The position numbers were made by a program, and so were the translations under genes. Positions 41,733-51,920 of a DNA stretch of 64,000 nt are shown here, piece by piece. Positions within the stretch are counted from its first letter, which is position 1, and each line of letters opens with the position of its first letter. Under the pieces are notes generated by a model. The model was not told where the DNA came from. It did no database searches and worked only from the letters and a program-made list of their open reading frames with translations. This DNA comes from Dysgonomonas sp. ZJ279. Lineage in GTDB: Bacteria; Bacteroidota; Bacteroidia; Bacteroidales; Dysgonomonadaceae. The stretch spans positions 186,001 to 250,000 of the forward strand of contig NZ_JAAKEL010000003.1 of NCBI RefSeq assembly GCF_011039205.1. Direction: 5' to 3'.

Positions 41733-44720
41733 TTAAAATTCGAAATTAATACCAAACACATACGATTTACTATGAGGATAAGTACCCCAGTCTATGCCTT
41801 GTACTGCTCCATTATTTCCCCATTGGTTCACCTCCGGATCCATTCCCGAATAATTAGTCCATGTTGCCAGATTGCTTAATGTAAAGTATGGCTGTAGACG
41901 GTTTATTCCGATCTTCTTAAGAACTTCTCCTGTGAAATTGTAAGAGAACGAGATGTCTTTAAGGCGTAGATAACTACCGTCTTCGATGAAATAAGTCGAG
42001 TTTTTCATATCGAAGCCCGCTTTAGGTACATCGGTTATCTGACCGGGTATTTTCCAACGGTCCAGTACGCGTGTAGATTGGTTTTTACCATCATACATAC
42101 CTTCTGTTTCAATTCTTGAAGCATTGAAGACATCGTTGCCGTACGATCCTTGAATGAATATACTCAGGTTGAAGTTTTTCCATGAGAAAGTATTTGTAAT
42201 ACCATAGGTGAAATCAGGATTAGGATCTCCAATGTATGTTCTGTCTGTCGAAGATATTTTACCATCCCCGTTCAAATCCCGATACATCAATTCTCCATTT
42301 TCCGGATTTACGCCATCGCTGATATAACCGTAAAAACCACCCAGAGATCTTCCCGGTTCGTTGCGTACTACTGTTTCATTTATAACATCGCTTGTTCTGG
42401 CATCGTTATATATTTGCTGTAATTCGAGACTCTTCAATTTATTCTTGTTGAATGAAATATTAAAATCAGTATTCCATGAAAATACACCTTCCAAATTTCG
42501 ACTACTTACAGTCGCTTCGAAGCCTCGATTTGTCATTTCCCCTTCATTACGAGTAATATTGTTGGCTGCTGCTGCACCCGATGGTAATGATACACTCATC
42601 AACATATCACTTGTCAATTTATAATAATAGTCAAGATTTATTGTAAGTCGGTTTCTGAATGCTGTAAAGTCGATACCCAGATTGGTTTGTGTTGTTGTTT
42701 CCCACCTTAAGTCGGGAGTTCTCAAGTTAGCTTGGCTAATGGTTGGAAGAGAATTTTCTTGTCCTGTAACAAACCACTCTACTCGGGTTATGTTGTAGCG
42801 TTGTAAATAAGCATAGTCGCCTATACCCGATTGGTTACCTGTTTTACCCCAGCCTCCACGAATCTTCAAATCGTCGAGCCAGTCAAGTCCTTGCATAAAA
42901 TCTTCGGAAGATATACGCCATGCTGCCGATATGGATGGGAATGTACCCCAGCGATGATCGGGGTGCAATTTTGAAGACCCATCTTTTCTTACATTTGCTG
43001 TAATGAGGTATTTACTATCGTAATTGTAAGATATACGTCCTAAATAAGACATGATACCCCATTTGGACGCGCCTGATCCGGTATTGTTCCATGCTATTCT
43101 GTTAGCGGCATTTAATGTCTGGATTTGATCGTTACGAAAGTGAGAGCCGTTAATCCAACTATTACTATAATCGGAGTCAGTCCACGATGTACCCGCCATT
43201 ACTTCGAATGCATGCTTGTTGATTGTTTTGTTATATGTTGCTACATTTTCAAAAGTCAATACAGTATTCATGTTCCGGTTGTCAGAAGCTTCTCCGAATT
43301 GATTTCGCCCCCAAGCTGTAGAAATAGGATCTAAAAACGTTGTATTTATAGCATTTCGACGGTCAAGAGTAAATGATGATTTCAAATTTAATTCGGGCAT
43401 AAATGTTATTATCGCATTACCGGATGCTAATAATCTATTTTCTTTGTTTTTATTATTTTTACTTCTTTCCATATTTTCCAATGGATTGGTAATATTTCCA
43501 ATACCATAGAAATTGTTGTAATATTGATTTGGATTCTCCGGATCCCAAACCGGAGCATAAGCCGGTGTATTAATTACAGATAGGACAACTCCACCACGAT
43601 TTGCACCAAGACCTGTTGTTAATCCATTACTTATATTATCCGAATAAGAAATGTTTGCGTTGAGGGTAAGCCATTTGCGAACCTTACTGTCGATGTTTGC
43701 TCTAAAACTATAACGTTTATAGTAAGCTGTATTCAATACTCCTTTTTCGTTGAGGTATCCACCCGATATGAAGTATTTTAATCTTTCTGTTCCATCAGAA
43801 ATGGAAACTTGGTAGTTCTCCATTCGACCTGTCGAGTAAGCTTCGTCGAACCAGTTTGTTTGGTCAGTCAGGTCTTCAGGTAAAGATATCAGTCCTATTT
43901 CGTTTTGTAATTCTCTATATTGAGAGGTATTGAGAGGTTTGATCTTGTTTGTTACTTTACTTGCACTGAATTGTGTGTTAACTGTTATTTTAGCGCCATC
44001 GGCAGCAGATCCCGCTTTAGTTGTAATTACTATAACCCCGTTCGCTGCACGTGAACCATAGATTGCGGCAGAAGAGGCATCTTTTAGTATTTGTAGGCTT
44101 GCTATGTCATTTGGAGATAAGAAATTCAGATTGTCAACAGGTACTCCGTCTACTACATATAGCGGGTCATTACTTCCGTTGAATGAGGTAGTACCACGAA
44201 CACGGATCGACATTTCGCCACCGGGAGCACCATTGGGTTGTATGACTGAAACACCCGCTGCTCGACCTTGTATTACCTGAGCTGTAGATACAATAGGGCG
44301 TTGGTCGAGGTCTTGTGTCGTAACACTCGATATGGCAGTCGTAACATCTTTACGTTTAACTGTTCCATATCCGATTACAACAACTTCATCTAACAGCCTG
44401 TTTGATTCATTTAGTTTTACATTCATTTTTTCGGTAGTTGCACGAATTTCAATGGGATCAAATCCCACATAAGAGATAACGATAAGTGCACCTTGAGGTA
44501 CGTTGGTTAGAGTGAAATTACCATCCATGTCGGTTACAGTACCATTGGTTGTCCCTTTCTGAACGATTGAGACTCCAATAAGGGTTTCCCCGGAAGCGGC
44601 GTCGGTTACAGTTCCTTCAACCTGCATATTATTTTGGGCATAAATAGGTACTGAGACCATGCATGCAAATAATAGGCATAAAGTGTAGAAAAATTGTTTT
44701 TTTAGTACAATTAGATTCAT
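41733..44720 (-). CDS. SusC/RagA family TonB-dependent glycan transporter
   Basis: A 995-residue outer-membrane TonB-dependent transporter. Signal peptide ends near residue 29 (VSVPIYAQ). A carboxypeptidase-regulatory-like domain follows (VEGTVTDAASGETLIGVSI, about 34-110), with the SusC-typical DEVVVIGYGTVKRKDVT as TonB box region, then a plug (PGGEMSIRVRGTTS, DPLYVVDGVPVDNL, SAAIYGSRAANGVI) and a 22-strand barrel ending in an aromatic strand (YVFGINFEF). It imports oligosaccharides with SusD. It is the first gene of the beta-glucan locus; a 213-bp gap with a hairpin separates it from the regulator gene upstream. Confidence 0.97.
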   Translation of the reverse strand: MNLIVLKKQFFYTLCLLFACMVSVPIYAQNNMQVEGTVTDAASGETLIGVSIVQKGTTNGTVTDMDGNFTLTNVPQGALIVISYVGFDPIEIRATTEKMNVKLNESNRLLDEVVVIGYGTVKRKDVTTAISSVTTQDLDQRPIVSTAQVIQGRAAGVSVIQPNGAPGGEMSIRVRGTTSFNGSNDPLYVVDGVPVDNLNFLSPNDIASLQILKDASSAAIYGSRAANGVIVITTKAGSAADGAKITVNTQFSASKVTNKIKPLNTSQYRELQNEIGLISLPEDLTDQTNWFDEAYSTGRMENYQVSISDGTERLKYFISGGYLNEKGVLNTAYYKRYSFRANIDSKVRKWLTLNANISYSDNISNGLTTGLGANRGGVVLSVINTPAYAPVWDPENPNQYYNNFYGIGNITNPLENMERSKNNKNKENRLLASGNAIITFMPELNLKSSFTLDRRNAINTTFLDPISTAWGRNQFGEASDNRNMNTVLTFENVATYNKTINKHAFEVMAGTSWTDSDYSNSWINGSHFRNDQIQTLNAANRIAWNNTGSGASKWGIMSYLGRISYNYDSKYLITANVRKDGSSKLHPDHRWGTFPSISAAWRISSEDFMQGLDWLDDLKIRGGWGKTGNQSGIGDYAYLQRYNITRVEWFVTGQENSLPTISQANLRTPDLRWETTTQTNLGIDFTAFRNRLTINLDYYYKLTSDMLMSVSLPSGAAAANNITRNEGEMTNRGFEATVSSRNLEGVFSWNTDFNISFNKNKLKSLELQQIYNDARTSDVINETVVRNEPGRSLGGFYGYISDGVNPENGELMYRDLNGDGKISSTDRTYIGDPNPDFTYGITNTFSWKNFNLSIFIQGSYGNDVFNASRIETEGMYDGKNQSTRVLDRWKIPGQITDVPKAGFDMKNSTYFIEDGSYLRLKDISFSYNFTGEVLKKIGINRLQPYFTLSNLATWTNYSGMDPEVNQWGNNGAVQGIDWGTYPHSKSYVFGINFEF

Positions 44721-44869
44721 AGATTCATGATATTAAAATTAGTATATAAGATACGGTTGTCCAAAAACATAAATAAGGTTAAGCATCGTTTAAAAATGTT
44801 TTTGATATAGTGAAACTACCTATATAGAGCCTTGTCTTTTTTTTGTGCGGAGAAAAAGTACTAAACTGA

Positions 44870-44905
44870 AAATGCTAACTACTGTTTTATAGGTAATTAG
44901 CATTT
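44870..44905 (-). terminator. Possible terminator or leader hairpin between the regulator and susC
   Basis: A 9-bp perfect stem AAATGCTAA/TTAGCATTT with an 18-nt loop, 28 bp beyond the regulator stop. A T-rich stretch on the minus strand follows only after about 10-20 bp. It could end the regulator transcript or form part of the susC leader. Confidence 0.4.
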
Positions 44906-44933
44906 ATTCGGTGGTATAAAAAGTACTGACTTA

Positions 44934-46565
44934 TTACTTGTATTTTTTGCTTACCGCTCCAATTTCTTTCACTCTTTCCTCAAATTCGTCACGAGAATCG
45001 GCAGCTTTGTTTCTGACTTTTGTGCGGTAATTGTAAACAGTTCTTAAAGAATATCGAAGGAAGCTGGCAATCTTAACACTGTCGGTAATACCTAGACGAA
45101 TTAGTGCGAATATCCGTAATTCGGTATTCAAAAATTCGCCTTGCTTGGGCAGTATCTGTTCATCGGGGAGAAGCAGGGCATTGAACTCCTCTACGAAGGT
45201 TGGGTATATATTTAAGAAGATGGAATCGAAGTTTTTGTATAAATCTTCCAATTCGTTTTCGATCAGTATGGTCGATTTAAGAGCTTTGAACAAATCTTCG
45301 ATCTTATTGTTGGCTGCAAGTTTGCTTAATGATTTGCGATAATCTTCAAACTTATCTATGTACGTTGAGCACAGATCGAAAAAATGTGCTATATATTCTT
45401 CTTTAATATGATTTGCTTCACTCAAACTACTATTAGCACTATTTAAATCTTCGTTCAGTTTGCTTAGTTTTACATTTGTATGATATAGCTCTTTTCTGAT
45501 ACGCGACAGTCTTTTCATTTGCCTGTACACATAGATAATACCAATGATAAGAAATACCGATAAGATACTGATGAGTATTAAATATGATTGAAGTTCTGAT
45601 TTTTGTTTATTCTCTTTAGCTTGGTATGCTGCATTTATTAGCGGATAGAAGGATGATGTTTCGAAAGTTCTGCACCGAACATTACAAAATACAGCATCGT
45701 TTATGGCCATTTCTATAAATTTATATGCGAGATCTATGTCACCCATTCCATAATACATTAATGCTAATCCCTGTAATGAAGCATTGTCTTTTATCGAGTT
45801 TTTGATATCGGTAATAGCAGACATGGATAGATACTTTTTTTGTAATTCAATATTACCGTCTTCTTTATATTTTAGTCCGAGCATGTAGGCAATTACCGCA
45901 CGATCGGCATCTTTATCGGATGTTTTATCTAAAAGAGATAACAGAATTGTTTCGGCCTCGTCTCTTTGCCCTTTATAAAATATTTTGGTAGCATAAGTTA
46001 TTTGGTATAGAGTCGATTGAGTGTCAAGAACCATTAATAGGGAATCACGATATAACTCGCTTTTCTTATAATAATTGGCGTTATTGTTGCTTTGTCCATA
46101 ATGGCTGCAAAATGCATTGTATATTTCGTAATAGTCGGGAAGTTGCTCTTTTATCAATGTAGACCGATCTATATTGTCGAGTATATTCTTGGCTTCTATA
46201 TATAGACCTTCTGTCGAATATAGCCATGCCAGTTCCAGATTAGCTTCATTCTTAAGATCGAGATTTCCAATCTGATTTGCAATTTTAATATTATCTAAAA
46301 CATAGGTCACGGCAGAATCTGATATATATTTTCTATACTCGTTGCACAGCTTACTATTGATCTCATATATTTGCTCAGGATATAAGTTCTTTATAGTCAA
46401 CATTTGCTTTAGATTCTGTATGTTCTTTTCTTTAACAGCATCATAAGACTCGATGTTATTCAGCGCATTATTTAGTTCCTTGGCTATAGAATCAGTCTCA
46501 TTCTTAGATGAAATATTGCCAAGTGCAGTAAATAGTAGAATTAGTATAATAATGTATCTTATCAT
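44934..46565 (-). CDS. Membrane-anchored TPR/HTH regulator (DUF6377-like) of the glucan locus
   Basis: A 543-residue regulator. Signal peptide or first span (MIRYIIILILLFTALGNISS), a periplasmic region of helical TPR-type repeats (about 30-320), one membrane span at about 327-347 (YLILISILSVFLIIGIIYVY), a coiled coil (RMKRLSRIRK... to about 400), and a C-terminal helix-turn-helix of LuxR-like form (LRLGITDSVKIASFLRYS, then RTVYNYRTKVRNKA). This layout, sensor outside and DNA-binding inside in one chain, fits the DUF6377 regulators near Bacteroidota glycan loci; the family name is from memory. It lies directly upstream of susC on the same strand and probably senses the glucan product. Confidence 0.8.
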   Translation of the reverse strand: MIRYIIILILLFTALGNISSKNETDSIAKELNNALNNIESYDAVKEKNIQNLKQMLTIKNLYPEQIYEINSKLCNEYRKYISDSAVTYVLDNIKIANQIGNLDLKNEANLELAWLYSTEGLYIEAKNILDNIDRSTLIKEQLPDYYEIYNAFCSHYGQSNNNANYYKKSELYRDSLLMVLDTQSTLYQITYATKIFYKGQRDEAETILLSLLDKTSDKDADRAVIAYMLGLKYKEDGNIELQKKYLSMSAITDIKNSIKDNASLQGLALMYYGMGDIDLAYKFIEMAINDAVFCNVRCRTFETSSFYPLINAAYQAKENKQKSELQSYLILISILSVFLIIGIIYVYRQMKRLSRIRKELYHTNVKLSKLNEDLNSANSSLSEANHIKEEYIAHFFDLCSTYIDKFEDYRKSLSKLAANNKIEDLFKALKSTILIENELEDLYKNFDSIFLNIYPTFVEEFNALLLPDEQILPKQGEFLNTELRIFALIRLGITDSVKIASFLRYSLRTVYNYRTKVRNKAADSRDEFEERVKEIGAVSKKYK

Positions 46566-46749
46566 AGTAGTTGTTTGGATATGCAGACCATTTATGGGTT
46601 AGTAGTAGAAAATCGTATTGTTATCTCAAGAGGTTATATCGTTTCGTTAACGAGTTGCATAAACAAAGAAAACCCGGACCTCATAGAAGCCGAGCAGATA
46701 ATTTATTAAAATTAAGGGAACTCTTGTTTGGACGGAATAATATTACTAT

Positions 46750-46807
<58 letters not shown>

Positions 46808-46926
46808 ATAAAACATGGTTAACCTCCAAATTTTCAGCAGAAAAAATGATAGGAAAAGCTGATATATATTGAGGGTAAGCTGTCATTAAATTAAAAATGA
46901 GCGAGATTTATATTCTGCTACAAAGT

Positions 46927-46988
46927 AAATACAAATATCTGAACTATAAAATATTCAAATATATTTCGTAGTTCAGATATTTGTATTT
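46927..46988. repeat. 19-bp perfect inverted repeat downstream of phoR
   Basis: Arms at 46927-46945 and 46970-46988 (AAATACAAATATCTGAACT and its inverse), 24-nt loop, 46 bp beyond the phoR stop. It is A+T-rich and has no clear T-run after it on the minus strand. It may end or protect the pst-pho transcript. Confidence 0.7.
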
Positions 46989-47033
46989 GAAATAGGGGTT
47001 TGCTAAACAGAAACCGATATTAGCATTTATGAT

Positions 47034-48761
47034 CTATTTTTTTAATGTGAACAGAAATTCGAGCCCTCCATCTATCCTATTTTTTACCTGTATTTCTCCT
47101 TTGTGAAACAATACAGCATTTCTGACAATAGATAATCCCAGACCAGAACCACCAGCATCTCGTGTGCGTCCTTCAGATACACGGTAGAAACGTTCGAATA
47201 AGCGGTTCAGATGTTCTTCGCCGACACCTTTTCCTGTATCATAGAATGATAGGTATAGGAATTTTTCATCTTCCATGTAATTGTTTATATGTATCTCGGT
47301 ATGTGGCCCAGCATAACTTATCGAGTTATCTATTAGGTTACGGAAGATGGAATAGAGTAAAGTATAGTTACCTGTCAGATGTAAATCGTCTTTAAGTGAA
47401 ATGTCGAGTTTTATATCGTTTTCTACCAACTTGTCTGTAAGATCAATACGAACATCATTTATAACCTGCGACAGATTGATGTTCTCGGTCGTAAATTGTT
47501 TTGTCGACTCTTCCATTTTACTGATGAGGCTTACGTCGTCTATCAGATTAGATAAGCGAATCGATTGTTGGTATGCTCTGTCGATAAATTGTTTTTGTTT
47601 ATCAGCAGGTAAACTTTGCTCATTCAGTGTTTCGAGGTATCCACGTAGGCTTGTAACAGGTGTGCGCAATTCGTGCGCTATGTTATTAGTCATTTCTTGT
47701 TTCAACAAACGGTTTTTCTCAACCTTGGTTATGTCCTTTATCGTTATTTCGAAGCTTTTATCTTCGAATACGATTGTTTTTATCAGGAATACTTTACCAT
47801 TTCTGTTAAGTTCGAATATAGAATGGTTTTGTACTTTATTTGTATCATTCAGAAACTCCATGATAGGACTGAATGCGTCTTCCTGAAAAATCATGTCGAC
47901 ATTGAACATCGGTTTATCGGCAATGAAATTCATAAAGTGGATGAAGTGCGTGTTGGCATAGACCTTTTTGCGATCGGACGAGAATATGCATAAACCTTCT
48001 TCCGAAAATTGGAAGTGGCGTATAATTTTCTCACGTTCTAATTCTATATTGTGCTTTATTTTTTCTTTTTGGTCAAATATATCCACTAACTCATATCCGA
48101 TCTCTCCTAATTCATCATCGGGGAAATGTATATCTTTTGGAAGTGGTTTATCTCCTTTTATCAGTGAAGTAAAGGTTTTCAATCTGGCAATGGAACTACT
48201 AAATCTTCCTGCGGCATAATTCAGTAATACTAATACGATAATGAACATTATGCCGACAATATAGATAAACATTTTGTCAGCTTGAAGCATATTTTTTGTT
48301 TCAATATTGTAAGGTAGCGCTACACGTACATAGTATGATGGATAATGTTTTGCATAATAAATATACTCGTGTTTTGTAGATGCCGACATACGGATATTCC
48401 AACCATGCGATTGATATTGTGCATTTCTTATTTCGGGGCGATCCAGATGGTTTTCTAATGTATTTAAGTTAGTTACATCTTTGTCGTATTTTACTTTCCC
48501 TTCTGTACCTATTACTGTGATACGGATATCGTCTGGCAAAATGTCTGCCAGATTATGGAGTTTAGGTATGGTTGTATCATTCAACTGATTTTGCTCAATA
48601 TACTTGTGTACAATTTCGGAATAACGATCCAAACGTGCTATCAGATCATCTGTGCGATACTTTTTTTCTTCGCTTTGTTCAAATATAATTATGCTCCCTG
48701 CAAATAACACAAAGATGACGAGGAAGTAACAAAAGATGCGTTGTTTATATGTCAGTTTCAT
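47034..48761 (-). CDS. phoR: Phosphate-regulon sensor histidine kinase PhoR
   Basis: A 575-residue membrane sensor kinase. A span at about 9-27, a periplasmic domain (about 30-160), a second span at about 163-182, a HAMP-like linker, a PAS-like cytoplasmic domain (about 250-350), then the H-box NNIAHELRTPVTSLRGYL with His363 and a complete ATPase domain (LFRNLIDNSISYA, DTGKGVGEEH, GGSGLGLSIVRN). With PhoB it controls phosphate-starvation genes; the name rests on its place as last gene of pstSCAB-phoU-phoB-phoR. Unlike E. coli PhoR it has a sizeable periplasmic domain, as in Gram-positive PhoR. Confidence 0.92.
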   Translation of the reverse strand: MKLTYKQRIFCYFLVIFVLFAGSIIIFEQSEEKKYRTDDLIARLDRYSEIVHKYIEQNQLNDTTIPKLHNLADILPDDIRITVIGTEGKVKYDKDVTNLNTLENHLDRPEIRNAQYQSHGWNIRMSASTKHEYIYYAKHYPSYYVRVALPYNIETKNMLQADKMFIYIVGIMFIIVLVLLNYAAGRFSSSIARLKTFTSLIKGDKPLPKDIHFPDDELGEIGYELVDIFDQKEKIKHNIELEREKIIRHFQFSEEGLCIFSSDRKKVYANTHFIHFMNFIADKPMFNVDMIFQEDAFSPIMEFLNDTNKVQNHSIFELNRNGKVFLIKTIVFEDKSFEITIKDITKVEKNRLLKQEMTNNIAHELRTPVTSLRGYLETLNEQSLPADKQKQFIDRAYQQSIRLSNLIDDVSLISKMEESTKQFTTENINLSQVINDVRIDLTDKLVENDIKLDISLKDDLHLTGNYTLLYSIFRNLIDNSISYAGPHTEIHINNYMEDEKFLYLSFYDTGKGVGEEHLNRLFERFYRVSEGRTRDAGGSGLGLSIVRNAVLFHKGEIQVKNRIDGGLEFLFTLKK

Positions 48762-48832
48762 AACTATATTGAGTTTATGATGTATTAAGAAATAATTATT
48801 GACCTGTTTTATATTACAAAGGTTTACGACCT

Positions 48833-49534
48833 TTATTTGTTGTGCATATTAAAGCTGTATCCGTACCCTGTACGATTGACAATGTAATCGCCATATTGTC
48901 CTATCTTTTTCCGAAGGCGGGTGATGTGTACATCTACCGTCCTGTCTAATACAATGCCGTTTCCATCCCATGCTTTTTCTAAAATATCGGAACGGGAGAA
49001 AGTCCGCCCTTCGTTCTGAACAAGTAAGACAAGTATATTATATTCGGTTTTTGTAAGATCAATAGTCTCATCACTGATAGAAACAACTTTAGAATCTAAA
49101 TCAATTTTCAGATTGTTTATATCCAGAACCTTAGCTTTCTCGGCCTTCTCTGTTAAGCTCGCTCTTTTCACTACACTTTTTACACGGGCAATTACTTCTT
49201 TTATCGAGAAGGGTTTAGATATATAGTCGTCTCCTCCGATCGAAAATCCGGTCAGCATATCATTTTCGGTATCTTTTGCCGTTAAGAATATAATTGGAAT
49301 ATTGTTTCCCAGCTTTCTCAATTGGTCGGCAAGTTTAAATCCCGATATGCCACCCATCATAACATCAAGAAGAATCAGCTGATGCTTAGGTGATAGCTTT
49401 TCGAGTGCCTGTTCAGCCGACTCAGCCTGATCGATGATATATCCTTCGTGTTCGAGGTTAAATTGAAGGATTTCGCGGATGTCGGCCTCATCGTCTACTA
49501 TTAGTATAGATGTCTCGTTATTCTTCATTTCCAT
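48833..49534 (-). CDS. phoB: Phosphate-regulon response regulator PhoB
   Basis: A 233-residue OmpR-family response regulator: acidic pair Asp14/Asp15 in LIVDDEADIRE, phospho-acceptor Asp57 (LILLDVMMGGISG), Lys107 (GDDYISKPF), and a winged-helix domain from about 135 (TKTEYNILVLLVQNEGRTFSR; VDVHITRLRKKIG). A second ATG at residue 3 (49528) is possible. Its start overlaps the end of phoU by 17 bp, showing tight coupling. It should bind and activate phosphate-starvation promoters when phosphorylated by PhoR. Confidence 0.93.
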   Translation of the reverse strand: MEMKNNETSILIVDDEADIREILQFNLEHEGYIIDQAESAEQALEKLSPKHQLILLDVMMGGISGFKLADQLRKLGNNIPIIFLTAKDTENDMLTGFSIGGDDYISKPFSIKEVIARVKSVVKRASLTEKAEKAKVLDINNLKIDLDSKVVSISDETIDLTKTEYNILVLLVQNEGRTFSRSDILEKAWDGNGIVLDRTVDVHITRLRKKIGQYGDYIVNRTGYGYSFNMHNK

Positions 49535-50198
49535 GTCTTATATCTTTTCCTTCGGTCAAATAAATAGTTGCCTCGGCAATATTAGTAGCGCTATCTCCGA
49601 TGCGTTCGAGATTGTGAGATATTGCATTTACATTGATAATGTTTCGTATCTGATCTTTGCTTAACTCTTTAGTGGCGAATGTTTCCTGTAAAGATATTCC
49701 AATTTGATCAAACAGGCTGTCTACTTTATCATCGTCTTTAATAATTTTGTATGCAGTATGACTATCGCGGTTCGAAAATGAAAATATAGCATTACGCAAC
49801 ATTTCATTTACAGCTCCTAACATTTTATGTATCAATTTCCGTATTACATCAAAATCAGCGTGATGTATATCTGTTACTTTAAGGAAATGGATGATATTTA
49901 AAAGCATGTCGCCGACACGCTCCAGATTAGTTGTAATATCCTGATAAGTAATTATTTTTCTTAGATCGGCAGCTATGGGGTTGAACTGGAAAATGGTAAA
50001 AACAACTTCTTCTCTGATTTTTATTTCCAGCCTGTCCATTATTATTTCGTTCGATTCTGCTTCTTCATAAAGCGCTTTGATACTATTGTCTTCGGACAGC
50101 CTGTTTACAATCTGCATCTGAACCAAAGCGGTTTTTGATAATAACTCAAAATCGTTAAGTAGAATTTCGAGTTGCTTCAATTTCATATTTGTTGTCAT
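49518..50198 (-). CDS. phoU: Phosphate signalling complex protein PhoU
   Basis: A 226-residue helical protein made of two PhoU repeats; each has the metal-binding-type stretch (ITTNLERVGDMLLNI and ISHNLERIGDSATNI). PhoU links the state of the Pst transporter to PhoR and keeps the regulon off when phosphate is plentiful. It lies 76 bp after pstB and overlaps phoB. The C-terminus ends GKDIRHGNEE. Confidence 0.95.
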   Translation of the reverse strand: MTTNMKLKQLEILLNDFELLSKTALVQMQIVNRLSEDNSIKALYEEAESNEIIMDRLEIKIREEVVFTIFQFNPIAADLRKIITYQDITTNLERVGDMLLNIIHFLKVTDIHHADFDVIRKLIHKMLGAVNEMLRNAIFSFSNRDSHTAYKIIKDDDKVDSLFDQIGISLQETFATKELSKDQIRNIINVNAISHNLERIGDSATNIAEATIYLTEGKDIRHGNEE

Positions 50199-50274
50199 CG
50201 TTTTTTCTATTTTAGATAGCTACATGGTAACTATTGCTTGTTATAACTCTAAAGTAATAAAAAGGTCTGTGACC

Positions 50275-51057
50275 TTAACTAAATACCCCTGTCAGATAAT
50301 CTTCTGTACGTTTATCCTTAGGCTTGGTAAACATTTGCTTGGTTGTGCCATATTCTACCAGTTCGCCCAAATACATAAACATCGAGTTGTCGGACAGACG
50401 GGCTGCCTGCGACATATTATGCGTTACAATCACAATTGTATATTGCTTTTTTAATTCTAATATCAGTTCTTCTATTCTATTCGTAGAAATGGGGTCGAGT
50501 GCCGATGTCGGCTCGTCCATTAATAGCAGTTCGGGCTTAAGAGCCAAAGCACGGGCGATACATAGCCGCTGTTGCTGACCGCCTGAAAGGAATGTTCCTT
50601 TTTTCCCTATCGCATCCTTTACTTCGTCCCACAAAGCCACACTACGCAGGCTTTGCTCTACGATTTCTTCCTTATCGGATTTACTCAGTTTTATATTATT
50701 CAGTTTATAGCCTGCAAGTACATTGTCAGATATGCTCATCGTAGGGAATGGATTCGGTCGTTGAAATACCATACCAGCCAATCGACGAACTTTCATCGGA
50801 TTCATTTCGAAGATATTTTCACCTTTCAATAATATTTCACCTGTGGTTACAATATCCGGATATAGTTCGTGCATGCGATTGATAGCACGTAACAGAGTAC
50901 TCTTACCACAGCCCGAAGGGCCCATTATGGCAGTAACTGTATTTGGTTTTATCCCTGCACTTACTGCATTTACTGCATTTTTGCCCGGAGTATAAGATAC
51001 AGATACATCTTTCAACTCAAGTATATATTTATTGTCTGTCGTTATTGTATTTTCCAT
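50275..51057 (-). CDS. pstB: Phosphate ABC transporter ATPase PstB
   Basis: A 260-residue ABC ATPase: Walker [10 protein letters not shown] at 46-54, Q-loop region VFQRPNPFP (a PstB hallmark), signature LSGGQQQRL, Walker [14 protein letters not shown] and the switch His in [14 protein letters not shown]. It powers phosphate uptake through PstC/PstA. The start overlaps the end of pstA by 16 bp. Confidence 0.97.
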   Translation of the reverse strand: MENTITTDNKYILELKDVSVSYTPGKNAVNAVSAGIKPNTVTAIMGPSGCGKSTLLRAINRMHELYPDIVTTGEILLKGENIFEMNPMKVRRLAGMVFQRPNPFPTMSISDNVLAGYKLNNIKLSKSDKEEIVEQSLRSVALWDEVKDAIGKKGTFLSGGQQQRLCIARALALKPELLLMDEPTSALDPISTNRIEELILELKKQYTIVIVTHNMSQAARLSDNSMFMYLGELVEYGTTKQMFTKPKDKRTEDYLTGVFS

Positions 51058-51920
51058 TTTTTAGCTATGCTTTTTGCAAATATATTAATTCCTAATACGA
51101 TAAGAAGTAAAAATAATGATGATGACCAAACTAAATCCGCCAAGTTGGGATCGTTATAAAATTCCCATATCAATAGCGAAATAGCACTTGTCGGTTGTGC
51201 GGCATCCCAGTTGACAACCGATGCGCCCAATGCTGTAACCAGTAATGGTGCTGTTTCACCCATTACACGCGATACGGCAAGTAGCGATCCTGTAAATAAC
51301 CCTCCGAATGCTGAAGGTAGTAATATTCTGAGTACTACAGAACTATAAGAACCACCTAATGCCAGCCCTGCTTCTTTGAGCGAAGTGGGTAACATCTTAA
51401 GACTCTCTTCTGTGGAGCGTATAATCATCGGTAACATCATTATCGCCAATGCTACGCTACCAGCCAGCGCAGAGTAACTGAACATGGGTTTTACCACCCA
51501 GATATAAACGATTATACCTATTACGATAGATGGAATACCTTGTAAGAGATCGGTAAGGCTTCTGATTAATTTGCTGAACCGTGTATTTTGATTTTCTGCA
51601 AGATAAATGCCGGTCATTATGCCGACCGGTATTGCTATCACGATTGCCATAGCCAGAATAAATAGTGTACCTGCTAATCCGTTTAATATACCGCCCGGAA
51701 TAAGATCACCGCTTATACGTGCAAGCATGGCTTCCATCGATGTGGGTGCAACCTCTGTAAATAAGCTTACATTAAATTGTCTGTATCCTTTCTTCACCAG
51801 TTCCCACAAGATGAGGAAAAGAGGAATCATTGTAATAGCCGAAAAAAAGCAGACACTAAAGAAGAATGCCCTATTCTTGGCTAATCTATATCTGGAACTT
51901 GAAAATATATTCTTTTTCAT
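51042..51920 (-). CDS. pstA: Phosphate ABC transporter permease PstA
   Basis: A 292-residue inner-membrane permease with about six spans. The cytoplasmic coupling motif is [27 protein letters not shown], and the family segment [18 protein letters not shown] lies in the middle. It pairs with PstC to form the phosphate channel. It overlaps pstC by 4 bp upstream and pstB by 16 bp downstream. Confidence 0.95.
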   Translation of the reverse strand: MKKNIFSSSRYRLAKNRAFFFSVCFFSAITMIPLFLILWELVKKGYRQFNVSLFTEVAPTSMEAMLARISGDLIPGGILNGLAGTLFILAMAIVIAIPVGIMTGIYLAENQNTRFSKLIRSLTDLLQGIPSIVIGIIVYIWVVKPMFSYSALAGSVALAIMMLPMIIRSTEESLKMLPTSLKEAGLALGGSYSSVVLRILLPSAFGGLFTGSLLAVSRVMGETAPLLVTALGASVVNWDAAQPTSAISLLIWEFYNDPNLADLVWSSSLFLLLIVLGINIFAKSIAKKWKIQ

